A DNA stretch of 22,277 nucleotides from Syncephalis plumigaleata (lineage: Eukaryota; Zoopagomycota; Zoopagomycetes; Zoopagales; Piptocephalidaceae), in assembly GCA_025201365.1 (NCBI GenBank), contig JAIXMF010000227.1, forward strand, positions 1 to 22,277. The letters run 5' to 3'. The notes below the pieces were generated by a model. It had not been told where the DNA came from. It ran no database searches and saw only the letters and a program-made list of their open reading frames with translations. A program made the translations under genes and the position numbers. How positions within the stretch are numbered: the stretch's first letter is position 1; every line of letters begins with the position of its first letter. Of this stretch, positions 8,353 through 17,802 are shown in pieces.

Positions 8353-8605
8353 ATTTGGCATTTTTTGCCATGGTATTATATGTGTTAAAATTTGCCATTT
8401 TTCGAAAAAATAGATTTTTTTACTGTTTTTTTTATAATAACATGCTTGCTTAGTTATTCTACATCATATAACGCGAGAATATATTTATTGCTAATAATGT
8501 ATAATATATATATAACTTAATGTATATATAGCGACTAATCAATCTACAATAAAAAACTTGTTGTCTAATCGTATATATCCTGCTTCCATGTCGTGGCCTC
8601 TATGC
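8353..8605. other. Displaced 5S upstream flank and GLE1 3' flank, AT-rich
   Basis: 253 bp with no gene. The left end is the former 5' flank of the 5S gene: it holds TGGCA-TTTTTT-style inverted repeat sequence (TGGCA and TGCCA, 8356-8371) and a second AAAATTTGCCA copy near 8388. The right end holds AT-rich strings (8490-8530) and, on the minus strand, AATAAA (plus-strand TTTATT near 8474) that could serve GLE1. Confidence 0.55.
8374..8380 (-). promoter_or_regulatory. TATA-like box of the 5S gene before insertion
   Basis: Read on the minus strand this is TATAATA. In the reconstructed empty site it lies at -26 to -32 from the 5S start, where TATA-like boxes help TFIIIB at Pol III genes in several fungi. 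It is now 5.7 kb from the gene. The role is inferred from position only. Confidence 0.4.
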
Positions 8606-11206
8606 TTATGAGTATTGACGACCGGGGAAATCTTTAATACGCCCAGTGGCCATGTATTCCTCGAGGAACGATTTTAGACGGCTGTTGGCTGCCGGACTCT
8701 TGGGTGGTAAGCGCGGCACGTAGTCTTGAATAATAAATTGTAGTAGTTTACGTGCTTGATCGCCGTACACTTCAAGTAGGGCAGGACCGGCAATCTCGAG
8801 GAATGTATTAATCAGCATAGGTGTAATCGTATGCGGGGAACGATTTAGTATACAGGCGAGCCATCGCCAACCGTACAGCATACCGTATGGATTGGGATTG
8901 TTGCCTGACGGCGTGGTTTGTACAATGGCCGAGAATAGAGCTACCATACCGCACATACGCTCTTTGTATTGTTCAGCTTCCTCGTTGGATGCATAGCCGA
9001 GTACTTTACGATATGCCTCATCAGATTGTCCCTAACAATGATCATGTATATGCATGAGGCAACTAATAGTGACATTGACTAAGTGAATACTCTACTTACC
9101 GGTTGACGTATTATATAGTCAGGAATAACGTAAGGGCAATTCTTCATTAAACGACCAGCCATAAACTTAATTAACGGTGGATGCTCGATAAATAGTGCTA
9201 CACACATACGGGCTAGTGGAAATGCCGATGACAGTTTGACGCGTACTTCCGTTTCCGCTTGTTTCTAATGCAACACACATATATACATACACAATTAGAT
9301 GATTACTAGATGATTTGTGCATGTACATGCGACTTACTACTACGGATTTAGCAAAAAAGTTCAGTAAAAAGTAATAAACACTGGGTGATATTTGTTGCGC
9401 TTGTTTGAATAGTTGATTCAACTCGTTCACCTTTTCTAAACGTTAACATCTAGTCGTATAATAATCTGCTCTAGTCTACTTACAATTCGATCAATTTGAG
9501 ATCGTGTATTTGTAATCTGACCAATCTTCGGTTTAACTTTCATTCTGCCTTCAAAGCAAATCTTCTTAAATTCGGGATTGCTCGCTATTTCCGGTTTAAT
9601 TCGTTCGTTGTAGTCCTACATCGATTATATGTCAGTATTATCATTATTGGTATGACATGACGGCATACTTACCTTAATAAATGTTAACATATCGATGGTT
9701 GCACTGCGCGTGCGATTCGATCTTTCATTAGCAATGGCAGCTTCCTATACTAGATTGTAGCCTATTGTCGATAGTAATGCACGCATACTGCTTACCTTTC
9801 GTTCTTGCTCTAGTTTCGCTTCTAGTTCTGCCTCTTTCACACGACGCTCCTCTTCTTCTTTCATCTTTTGTCTCGCTAATGCTTCCTCGGCAGCCTTTTT
9901 CCGTTTTATCTCTTCCTCTCGTTCCCGCTCCAATTGGGCAATGCACCGTCTAATTTCTATTACTAAAGATTAATATATATATATATATGTATGTATATTA
10001 CTAATGTTTCATACACCTACCGAGAACATGGCTTGTTTACGCGATGCTAATGAATATTCAGCTTGTCGTTCCTTTTCATCACTATGTCATCTCGTTAATA
10101 TTACCATAGGTGTCGCGCTGCTACCTCACTAACCTGGTCAATAGTAGTCTTTCAAGTGCCTTGGTTGCCTCTTCAGTCGCTTGGTATATCTGTTGCATAT
10201 ACTGCTCCTGATTCCGTATACTCTCCTCCCGTATACGTGATTTCTCCTGTCTAACCTGAATGGCCTTATCCGCTGCCGCTACCTATTCAGCATATTAGCG
10301 TACATTTCCCCAAGTCAATCATGCTATATCACACGCGTGTAATTACCTTTCCGGCACGCTTGGCTTCCTTAATAATAATCTCTTGTGCATCAACATAGTT
10401 GACATATTTCATCAACACTGCTTCCGGTTCATCTTTCAGAGTAATTGAAGCATCCGTTCGATGACGTGCTTGTGGTGTGCGTAGACGTGGTGCTGACCGC
10501 GACAACGGTGTATGCACCACATTATTGCCTTCCATATCGTCTTGCGACCATTGTAAACTAGATTATGTCATGAGTAAGTAAATTGATGTTTGTGATATGC
10601 ATGTATGCATGCATGTATGCTGATTTACCTTTTGCTAGGCGTGGCCGCTGGACTAGCTGAACGCATACGCGCGGCCAATGGCGACATATGAAATTGCTCT
10701 GTCGGTAAGGATGCTCGCTCATACGATAATCGCGTGTGTGGAGACTCGTCACTACGTAGTCGTGCATTGGGTGATGTTGCGCTAACTAACGAGGTTGATA
10801 AGGAGGGAGTACCGGGTTGTTTATGCGCAAGTACGGGAAGCCCCGTCAATAACTCATCGTCGCTACTATCCTCCTCCTCGGAACTAGGACAGCGGAACGA
10901 GTTGTACGAGTGAGGAGAGTGCCAATGTCTATAGTTATTAGTGCGGCGTTAGTATATCCGCTACTGCTATTACGGTGTTGCAACTTACGTTGATAGGTCG
11001 GAATAGCCTGTAGACGGTGAGAGCGCGTTTGTTGACGAAGTTAACGCTGAGTTCCCCTTAGGAATCGGTCGTGGCTGACTCGAAGCAAAGTTAAGCGAGG
11101 ATGACGGTTGCGAGTGCTCGTTCGTCGGTTGCTTATGGGCAATCCACGTTTCGTCTAACTGGCCTAGATCGTCGTCGCCGTTATCGTCAATAAGCCCGAA
11201 TCGCAT
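8606..11206 (-). CDS. GLE1: Gle1-type mRNA export factor
   Basis: Eleven exons (coding order): 11206-10989, 10928-10629, 10557-10347, 10282-10134, 10081-10017, 9956-9796, 9744-9673, 9615-9484, 9430-9338, 9264-9100, 9031-8606; 663 residues. Gle1 sits at the cytoplasmic face of the nuclear pore and, with inositol hexakisphosphate, activates the DEAD-box helicase Dbp5 for mRNA release. Residues 1-240 are Ser/Pro-rich and disordered with an acidic patch. About 244-368 is a long charged coiled coil (ERERE, EEEERRVKEAELEAK). About 380-650 is the Gle1 C-terminal domain, with KPKIGQIT, KQAETEVRVKLSSAFPLA, CPYVIPDY and YGMLYGWRWLACILN. Exon 5 has tandem donors four bases apart (GTAGGTGT); only the second keeps the frame (SVEIRRC). 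It is divergent to NDUFA6 with 294 bp between start codons. Confidence 0.93.
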
Positions 11207-11500
11207 TGCAGCTACTAAACACGACTATGGCGTTGATTCTTGAACAGATAGTAAAGAACAGTATGGCACAATGATATCGGAGGAAAAAGAACTACGAGGA
11301 ACGTGCTACAAGACGTCAGTTCTTGAAGAGAGCACAAGTTTTATTGTAAATAAGCATTCTGTTATTATTATTATGAATAATGATAGATTTATTTTTTTAG
11401 TGTTAGCGCATCACATCGTTCGTTTCATTCGTTTCATATCACTCCTACTATTTCATTGCTTCTCTCTCTCTCTCTCTCTCTACTTTCCACCTTCTATATC
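11207..11500. promoter_or_regulatory. Divergent promoter region, GLE1 and NDUFA6
   Basis: 294 bp between two start codons. On the NDUFA6 side it holds a (TC)10 tract (11461-11480) ending 20 bp before the ATG, preceded by T-rich sequence. A 69-codon frame from ATG 11271 crosses the region, but it is AT-biased and resembles nothing. No clear TATA box. Confidence 0.5.
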
Positions 11501-11968
11501 ATGTCTACTTTGGCTGTGAAAGCTGCCTCTTCGGCTTCTATTAAGGAATGCCGTATCAAGGCATTGCGTCTCTATCGTCAATGGCAGATTGCGGTAGGTA
11601 GATTAAGACGACGTTCACCAAGGATCATTAGTAGATGGCAACTCGTCTTGATATTATTTATACATACATACATGCGCATGTAGATTCAATATTAACGCGA
11701 CTATTAGGTACCCACTATCATAGGTATCTACCAGTTGGACGTGCCCATTCCAGTATTTCGCGCTAAAATCCGACAAGAATTCGAGCGTCATCGTAATGTA
11801 ACTGACCCGCGCATTGCCGATATCCTTATTCATAAGGGTAACGTCGAGCTAGAAGAAACTATGAACATGTGGAAGCAACCCGCTCAGCTAATGTATTCGT
11901 TCTGGCGCGAAGAACAAGAACCAAAACCGCAGGATTTCCTTTCGCGTTTCTATGAAGGTCGTTCCTAA
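11501..11968 (+). CDS. NDUFA6: NADH:ubiquinone oxidoreductase subunit B14 (LYR-motif protein)
   Basis: Exons 11501-11593 and 11708-11968, 117 residues (human about 128). It is an accessory subunit of mitochondrial complex I that binds the acyl-carrier protein through its LYR helix. The start ATG gives an Ala/Ser-rich end followed by the LYR motif in RIKALRLYRQW. The hallmark stretches NVTDPRIADILIHKGNVELE, TMNMWKQ and KPQDFLSRFY line up with animal B14. The junction gives QIAVPTIIGIYQLDV, the same length as the animal sequence at that place. A second AG 16 bp into exon 2 would break the frame. The presence of this gene rules out yeasts that lost complex I. AATAAA at 12022 may be its poly(A) signal. 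Confidence 0.9.
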
Positions 11969-12090
11969 ATACTCATATACATATATACATATGATTGATA
12001 TTAGGGTCTTGGTTGAACATTAATAAAGTAGTACGCATTATACTGGCAATAATGGTTGTTATTCTAACATCATACTATCAATGAATTTAT

Positions 12091-12731
12091 TTAACTAGTA
12101 GCTGCCTGTTCTTCAGCAGCTTGCTGTTCACGGCCTATCCGATCAGCCTCCATGGCTATTTCTAGATCTTCCTCAGGAGTTGTATCTTCACGTCCAGCAT
12201 AATTAAGTTTGCGTAAAATAGTCTAAACATCCTACGTTAGTTTCTCGATTACAAAGCTCTAGTTCCTTTTACCTCTTGTCGGCTAACACAGTTCCAGAAC
12301 GCGCTACGACGGAACTCGCACATGGTAAGCCAGTCCCTCCAACTGCCACTACGGAAACATTCGCGTAGATCGGCGTGTACATCGGCACAGTTATCCAGTG
12401 CTCGGTCTTTGATCCGTCTTGCTTGGTAATAGGACGCTTGTGCTTGCGCTAAAATTGCCGCTTGCTCCTCGCGGGGTGGCGCACCAAATCGATCAAACAT
12501 CTCGCTCCAGCTCTGCTCTTTGTTAGCTTCCTTCGTTCCTGATGTCTCTGCCTCCGTGTCATTCGTTGTTTGGGTCGATTCCGTTGCTGTTGTGTCATAC
12601 AGTATCTGATCAAGCTTAGATTGCGCAGTGGTTCGTGCGCGTTCTAAATAATCCTGCAACGCGGGACTATCCGGTGCTGCCGCATTGCTGCTATTAGCTT
12701 GGTCCGCGGGACGCGACTGACTACTCCCCAT
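12091..12731 (-). CDS. Twin CX9C (CHCH) protein with N-myristoylation-type start, Mic19-like
   Basis: Exons 12731-12273 and 12222-12091, 196 residues. Cysteines form two CX9C pairs (CADVHADLREC and CEFRRSAFWNC) 12 residues apart, the coiled-coil-helix fold oxidised by Mia40 in the mitochondrial intermembrane space. The N-terminus MGSSQSRP is a good N-myristoylation signal. That combination, plus an Ala/Glu-rich middle, recalls Mic19/CHCHD3 of the MICOS complex, but the 45-residue tail after the last cysteine (YAGREDTTPEEDLEIAMEAD) is unusual for it, so the family name is tentative. An in-frame ATG 63 bp upstream (12794) would add a 21-residue hydrophobic leader. I prefer the MGSS start because it keeps a 151-bp gap to SDS22 and makes a myristoylation site. 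Tail-to-tail with NDUFA6. Confidence 0.75.
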
Positions 12732-12882
12732 TGCGGTATTCAAGGTGATCGACAGTGCAAGGAAGTAAATAACAAGTGACGAAATGACAATCACCAGGAA
12801 TCCACGGTTTTCTTTTTATCTCTCTCTCTCTTACGCACTCACTCACTCATCTTATTGTTCGATAGTTTCTAGCGATTTCGTC
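12732..12882. promoter_or_regulatory. Divergent promoter region, CX9C gene and SDS22
   Basis: 151 bp between start codons. It contains a coding-strand pyrimidine tract for SDS22 (12808-12832, mostly CT repeats) and ACTCACTCACTCA just after it. No other element was recognised. Confidence 0.45.
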
Positions 12883-14544
12883 ATGTCGTCATTACAAGAT
12901 AGCCGTTTATCTGCCTTGGAGAACGAGGAGAACGCCTCTAAGAGTCAAGCAACTGAGGGTGTGAGCACTCAGGAACTCAATAACAACAGCAACAAGGATA
13001 CAGCTAAGGTAGCAGAAAGTGATTCAGAAGGCGAAGAAAGTCAAGATAAAGCAGTAGCCGCAGGAGAGAAAGTAGGAGAAGAAGGAAAGGTCGAAGAAGA
13101 AGAAGGTAAGCATAACATGTTCTTATTATACTTACTAAGCATATGTATGATATGATAGATGATTATCTAGAAGAGTTTGATGACGATGTAGAGGTATATA
13201 TATATATAGAGGCAGCATTGTAGTTTCATTGTAGCTAATAACCATACAAATGCTATTGTATAGGACTTGCCATTAACACAGATGCGTATAAGATCTTTAC
13301 AGAAAGATGAATTCAAACGATTTACGCAATTAAAGGTAGGTCTCGATTGTAGGTAGTAGTCAATGATCGATCATGTAATTAATACCGAATCGCGTAGAGT
13401 CTTTGTTTACGACAAAATCTGATACCAGAGATTTGCGGATTAGAATCGTTGGTTATGCTCACTGAATTGGACTTGTACGATAATCGTATTTCCTATATCG
13501 AAAACCTTGACACGCTCACTCAGCTTGAGTAAGTGTTTTTGTTTAGTCGATATTAGATAATTGACCTATTTCATTATGAATTAATCTAGATCATTGGATC
13601 TATCATTTAACAAGATCAAACATATCGAGGGTGTTGATAAGCTTACACAACTCAAAGACTTATACTTTGTCAGTAACAAGATAGCAAACATTCAAGGATT
13701 GGATAGCCTCGTTAATCTACGTAATTTGGAGTTGGGTGCCAATCGAATTCGTGTAAGTCGATGGAACCATACAATGTTGTAATATTAACGATATGATCAC
13801 CCTTTAGAATATAGAAAATCTGGATTGTCTAGTTAACTTGGAGCAATTATGGTTGGGTAAAAACAAGATTAGTCAATTCCAGGTAAGTGATATGAATGCT
13901 ATGCCGTGCTGATGAACTAAATGTATACATGATGTAATGAAATAGAATCTTAGTGCATTACGCAATTTAAAGATCTTAAGCATACAGGTAACTTGACTAA
14001 TGTGTCTATACGTTGCAGTCATGAGTAATATCGTGTATTTTAGAGCAATCGTATTACCAAATTACAAGGACTCGAGCAACTGGAACAACTGGAGGAACTC
14101 TACCTTAGTCATAATGGAATTGAACGAATCGAAGGACTCGAGCATAATGTAGGCGTATCATCGAATAGTATAATAGCTCGCCTGCTTACTTAATGATGCT
14201 TAGACAAATCTACGTATCCTGGATATTGCCTCCAACCAAGTTGCTAAACTGGAGAATGTATCGCATCTAGTGAATTTAGAAGAGTTTTGGGCAAGTTTAA
14301 TGAATAATAATGAATAACTGAATGGTAATCATGACGTTTTAACATCATCATTGCACTATAGGCCAATCACAATAAGCTCGATTCATTCGATGATGTTGAA
14401 AAGGAACTCGGTCAACTTGCTCATTTAGAGACCGTGTATTTCGAGGGTAATCCATTGCAGACGCAGCAACCCACTCATTACCGATTAAAGGTTAAGCTAG
14501 CATTGCCGCGAATTCAACAAATCGATGCAACTATGGCACGATAA
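12883..14544 (+). CDS. SDS22: Leucine-rich-repeat regulator of protein phosphatase 1
   Basis: Ten exons: 12883-13105, 13159-13193, 13264-13335, 13398-13528, 13590-13752, 13808-13882, 13946-13987, 14044-14148, 14204-14290, 14362-14544; 371 residues. Sds22 (PPP1R7) binds the PP1 catalytic subunit and controls its loading and its mitotic function. Residues 1-85 are disordered and acidic. From about 90 onward there are about eleven 22-residue SDS22-type repeats (LTELDLYDNRISYIENLDTL, LKDLYFVSNKIANIQGL, LEQLWLGKNKISQFQ). The end is the diagnostic LRR cap: LETVYFEGNPLQ, HYRLKVKLALPRIQQIDAT. Introns are 46-71 nt, several at repeat boundaries. Intron 9 (14291-14361) starts GCAAGT, a GC-AG intron; no usable GT gives the conserved EEFWANHNKLDSF join. 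PolyA-like AATAAA near 14590. Confidence 0.96.
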
Positions 14545-14803
14545 TGGCCGACAATAATGAAATATTGCTTACTTGATGGGAATGAATGAATAAACATGTA
14601 AACATCTACTTTCTCGATTGGTTTATTGATTTTAATTGTTTGACGATAGAGTGTGATTACTAGCACTATCGCTACTGGTCTGACATGATGCAGGCTAATA
14701 TTCAATAAAGTATGCTTCAGCTATAATAATGAGCTATTTTGTAATAGTTACTGTCGATTACTACTTGACACATAACTAGATGACTACCATGATCGGTAAT
14801 AGT

Positions 14804-15541
14804 CTACTCGGTTTCCTCGCCTAAATGGAAAGTGCTCTTTCGTCGATGTTCTAGTTGGCGTCGTAGCCATCGACGATAATCGCGCAATGAGCGAATCTTT
14901 TCGCCGTAATAGTCGGGCAACGGGTTACGCGCACTGCTCAATGATGGGTCAGATCGATACTTGACAATATGACGATATAATTCGCGATCCATCTCAAATG
15001 ATGATAATGAAAGGTTAGCAATAGCTACATAATAAAGAATGATACTGCCTACCTCGTCCACTGTATTGGCCAGGCTTCGATTCGACATACGCCATATGGT
15101 GCTTGCCGCCACTGGTCCTAATAGAAATCCTACGATACCGCAAGAGAATGCGCCTATACCATAGAGTAGAAACGGATCCAATCCCATAAATGTATTGGTT
15201 ACATCGATGGTACGCGTGCCAAAGAAGCCGACACCACCGGCGAGACCTAGTAAAGTGGTGGGTACCGTGGCCAGTCGTTCCTGAAGAATACGCTTGCGAC
15301 GAATCTTAAAGTACTCCGTCCAACTGATAGGAAAGCGGTAGTGTGACGGTAGCGTGTTCGTCGTGTTTTGTTTAGGCTGGTCTACTTCATTAGTGGTTTG
15401 GGAAGAGAAATTACGACATAATGGAAGCAGTGATCGTGTGTATACCGACGATGATTTACCAATAGAACCTGATCCTATGGTAAGTAAACGTCGTGTAGGG
15501 AATGGCACGGACGCGCCTGCTATAGCACAACGGAATAGCAT
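14804..15541 (-). CDS. PAM17: TIM23 import motor subunit Pam17
   Basis: Exons 15541-15053 and 14992-14804, 225 residues. Pam17 is an inner-membrane protein of the presequence import motor, which joins the TIM23 channel to the Pam16/Pam18-mtHsp70 system. The N-terminus (to about residue 60) is Arg/Ser-rich without acidic residues, a matrix presequence. Then come the family core [20 protein letters not shown], a first membrane span starting [15 protein letters not shown], a second ending [12 protein letters not shown], and the C-terminal [34 protein letters not shown] block. The single 60-nt intron (15052-14993) is in frame and stop-free. Without splicing, 20 residues appear before MDRELYRH and interrupt the conserved region, so splicing is the better model; it has a GCTAAC branch site. 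It lies 113 bp downstream of the UGT gene on the same strand. Confidence 0.92.
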   Translation of the reverse strand: [245 protein letters not shown]

Positions 15542-15654
15542 AGTTGGAACAAATGAAGAAAAGGAAAGAGCTCTTTAATTGGATTAATAATAAAAGCAAA
15601 TTTAATTAAAATGGATAGATCAATATCATCGACTACTAAATTTCCTTTATTTGA

Positions 15655-17482
15655 CTAAGCTTCTTTCTGCTTATACTGTTTCGATGATACTAACATGTAC
15701 ATGTATCTTATCGATGCCACTAATAAATAACTTGTTGATAGTAATAATAGCACTGTAAATGCGTATATGTCATAGTTTCTCGATTGCCACCATGGCATTC
15801 GTTTATCGGCAGTTTCGTGTGCTTTAATGGCACCGGGAATGGCAGCCAGCTCAATAAGATTGGGAGCATAGTCACGAGTGTTATCGATGATACGGATGGT
15901 TCGTTGAAGTAGAAGAGCATTATCACGGAAACGCTTATATTCCGGTGTATCGCGTAGTAATAGCCGGTATAGTGCATGACCGAGTGTCTTCTCGTTTGTC
16001 TCGGATCGTCGTAGCCAGAGACCGGCACCATGCTCATACATCCTGATGGCATTGCTAGGCTGGTCACCGAATATCGGCAGTCCAAGTATAGGCACACCGG
16101 CAAACATCGTTTCGTAAATGGACGCAATGCCGCAATGAGTAATGAAGAGTATGGTCGACGGGTGTTCTAGCACGGCGCGTTGTGGTGCACGATCCATCAT
16201 ACGGATAAACAAATGTTTGCCTGAGCGCATATCCGATATAGTATGCACGGTGCCATCGATGGTCAAGCTAGTCGGTATATGATCGCCAGCGGTAGCGGTA
16301 TTCATCAGGCCCCAGACTACACCGTCGATTAGTCCATCGGCATGAGCGGATATCAGCGAGCGAAGCAGTAAAGTCATACGCCATGATGATAGAATCATAT
16401 TCGAGCCAAAACCAACATAGACTGTACGTTTGTGATTACCTAGGAATAGCTTCAATTCATCGCTTAATGGTGGATAATTACGCGGCATACATGGTCCCAC
16501 CAGGAATACATTGGGCGATAGTGCTCGTGGTATCTAAAGATCAATGCTAGTTAGTTATGCCTAAATGAGTGATAATAATAATGATAATTGCACAATTGCA
16601 CGAACCTCCAATCCAAAGAAATTGTTAACCAACACGAAACCTTGTTTCCAGCGATCAGCCATGAATTCATATGTGCTTATATTCAATTCAGCAGCTATCG
16701 AGTTTCTCAGTTGGGTGGTGTTCCTCAGATCCCAGTAATAAAGTGCTGGTCGTATAAGCTTGTCGTAAAATCGATCAAGGAACCCGGTTGTCTCGTGAGT
16801 ACTTGGCAAATAGGACATTAGATCGCTTAGATAGGGTGCGTGTTCCATATCTATTGTTTACACATTAGCATGGATGACTCACGCGTATTGCAACGGATAG
16901 CATACCTTGATAGCTTAGCATGTTGCTAGTAATGACAAATGGTGTTCCTGTTTCGTAGGCGGCATCGTAGCAACCTGAGACGAAAAAATCGCAAACAACA
17001 ACATCAGGCTTGTTTGTTACGATCCAATCGTGGAATAGTTGAAAGTGCTTCTTGTAGAACTTTATTATAAGTAGTTCAAGCATTTCTTTAGTGGCGAGTG
17101 ATTGCAAGTCGTACTCCTTCATCATGTAGTCCCACATGATGGCCTTAAGCTCTGCTGTATCATGAGTATCTTTCCCAATACCATACGGTGTGATATTAGG
17201 ATGATCGGCGAGCCATAAATCCAGTACATTGTCGAATGATGCAAATGTTACGCGGTGGCCTCGCTCCACTAGAATGTCGGCCATTTGAAGTTGCGGTCTC
17301 GCGTGGGACATGCCCCCAAACCACGCGCTAAATAAAATATTTAACGATGGATTGCTTGCATATTTTATATTGTTGTTCGCGATAACCTCGGATTGAGCAT
17401 TATCGGTGATGTCGCCAATCTCCCTACATTGGAATAATGGTAAGCATACCATTAAATACAATATAATAATGGAACGATACAT
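15655..17482 (-). CDS. Membrane-anchored UDP-glycosyltransferase (GT1 family)
   Basis: Exons 17482-16906, 16850-16606, 16533-15655; 566 residues. It has a signal peptide (IIILYLMVCLPLF), then an acceptor-side Rossmann domain with FGGMSHARPQLQMADILVE and RGHRVTFASF, NNFFGLE joined to IPRALSPNVFLVGP, VYVGFGS, and the UDP-sugar-binding signature at about 391-437 (PQRAVLEHP, THCGIASIYETMFAGVP, GDQPSNA). One membrane span follows (about 532-554) and a short basic tail (KQYKQKEA). This layout matches animal ER-type UGTs, not soluble fungal sterol glucosyltransferases, and suggests a lumenal enzyme that glycosylates a lipid or small molecule; the acceptor is unknown. The intron 2 donor is GTTCGT, off consensus, but frame and the family motif support it. 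A CT-rich tract lies 70-100 bp upstream on the coding strand. Confidence 0.92.
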
Positions 17483-17802
17483 GGTATATCACTATGGTAT
17501 AAGTCAGATGGTATATTGGGTGACCGATAGAGTGTTGTACAAAAAACAAGAAAGGGGAAGCAGAGAGACAGAGAGAGAGCGTAACGACAAAGACAAGGCC
17601 AAATGTGGCCCCTCCACATGAAAACAAACAGGGTAACCGGCATTGCTTCATCAATGCTGCTTCGTATTGGTCGTTTCTAGATTGCTTTGTTCTCGAATGA
17701 GGCATGACCATAATTGTGGAGCAAGTGCGGGAACATTCGTTCCAATGTTTAGTTTCCCACTTTTTTAATATATATTTGCCTTATTAATCCTATATTGTCA
17801 AT
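17483..17802. promoter_or_regulatory. Divergent promoter region, UGT and 7TM genes
   Basis: 320 bp between two start codons. On the minus strand (UGT side) there is a pyrimidine tract (17549-17579 shows as GA-rich on plus) and CCAAT (plus ATTGG at 17666-17670). On the plus strand CCAAT at 17742-17746 is 57 bp before the 7TM start, followed by a T-run. GGCCA-AATG-TGGCC (17597-17610) is a short perfect inverted repeat. No coding frame of interest. Confidence 0.5.

Noticed and set aside
8356-8400. TGGCA/TGCCA inverted repeat and paired AAAATTTG strings as a miniature transposon or attachment site
   Set aside because: Too short, no terminal duplication, and explained as the old 5S upstream flank.
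9765-9953. Plus-strand hydrophobic 62-codon frame
   Set aside because: It is the complement of the Glu/Lys/Arg-rich coiled coil of GLE1, which always reads as Leu/Ser/Phe on the other strand.
11271-11519. Plus-strand 82-codon frame before NDUFA6
   Set aside because: It is hydrophobic only because of AT- and CT-rich promoter DNA, overlaps the true NDUFA6 start in another frame, and shows no family match.
17424-17711. Minus-strand 95-codon frame with a possible hydrophobic stretch upstream of the UGT
   Set aside because: It overlaps the UGT signal-peptide exon in another frame and covers the promoter; low-complexity CT tract explains the Leu/Ser content.
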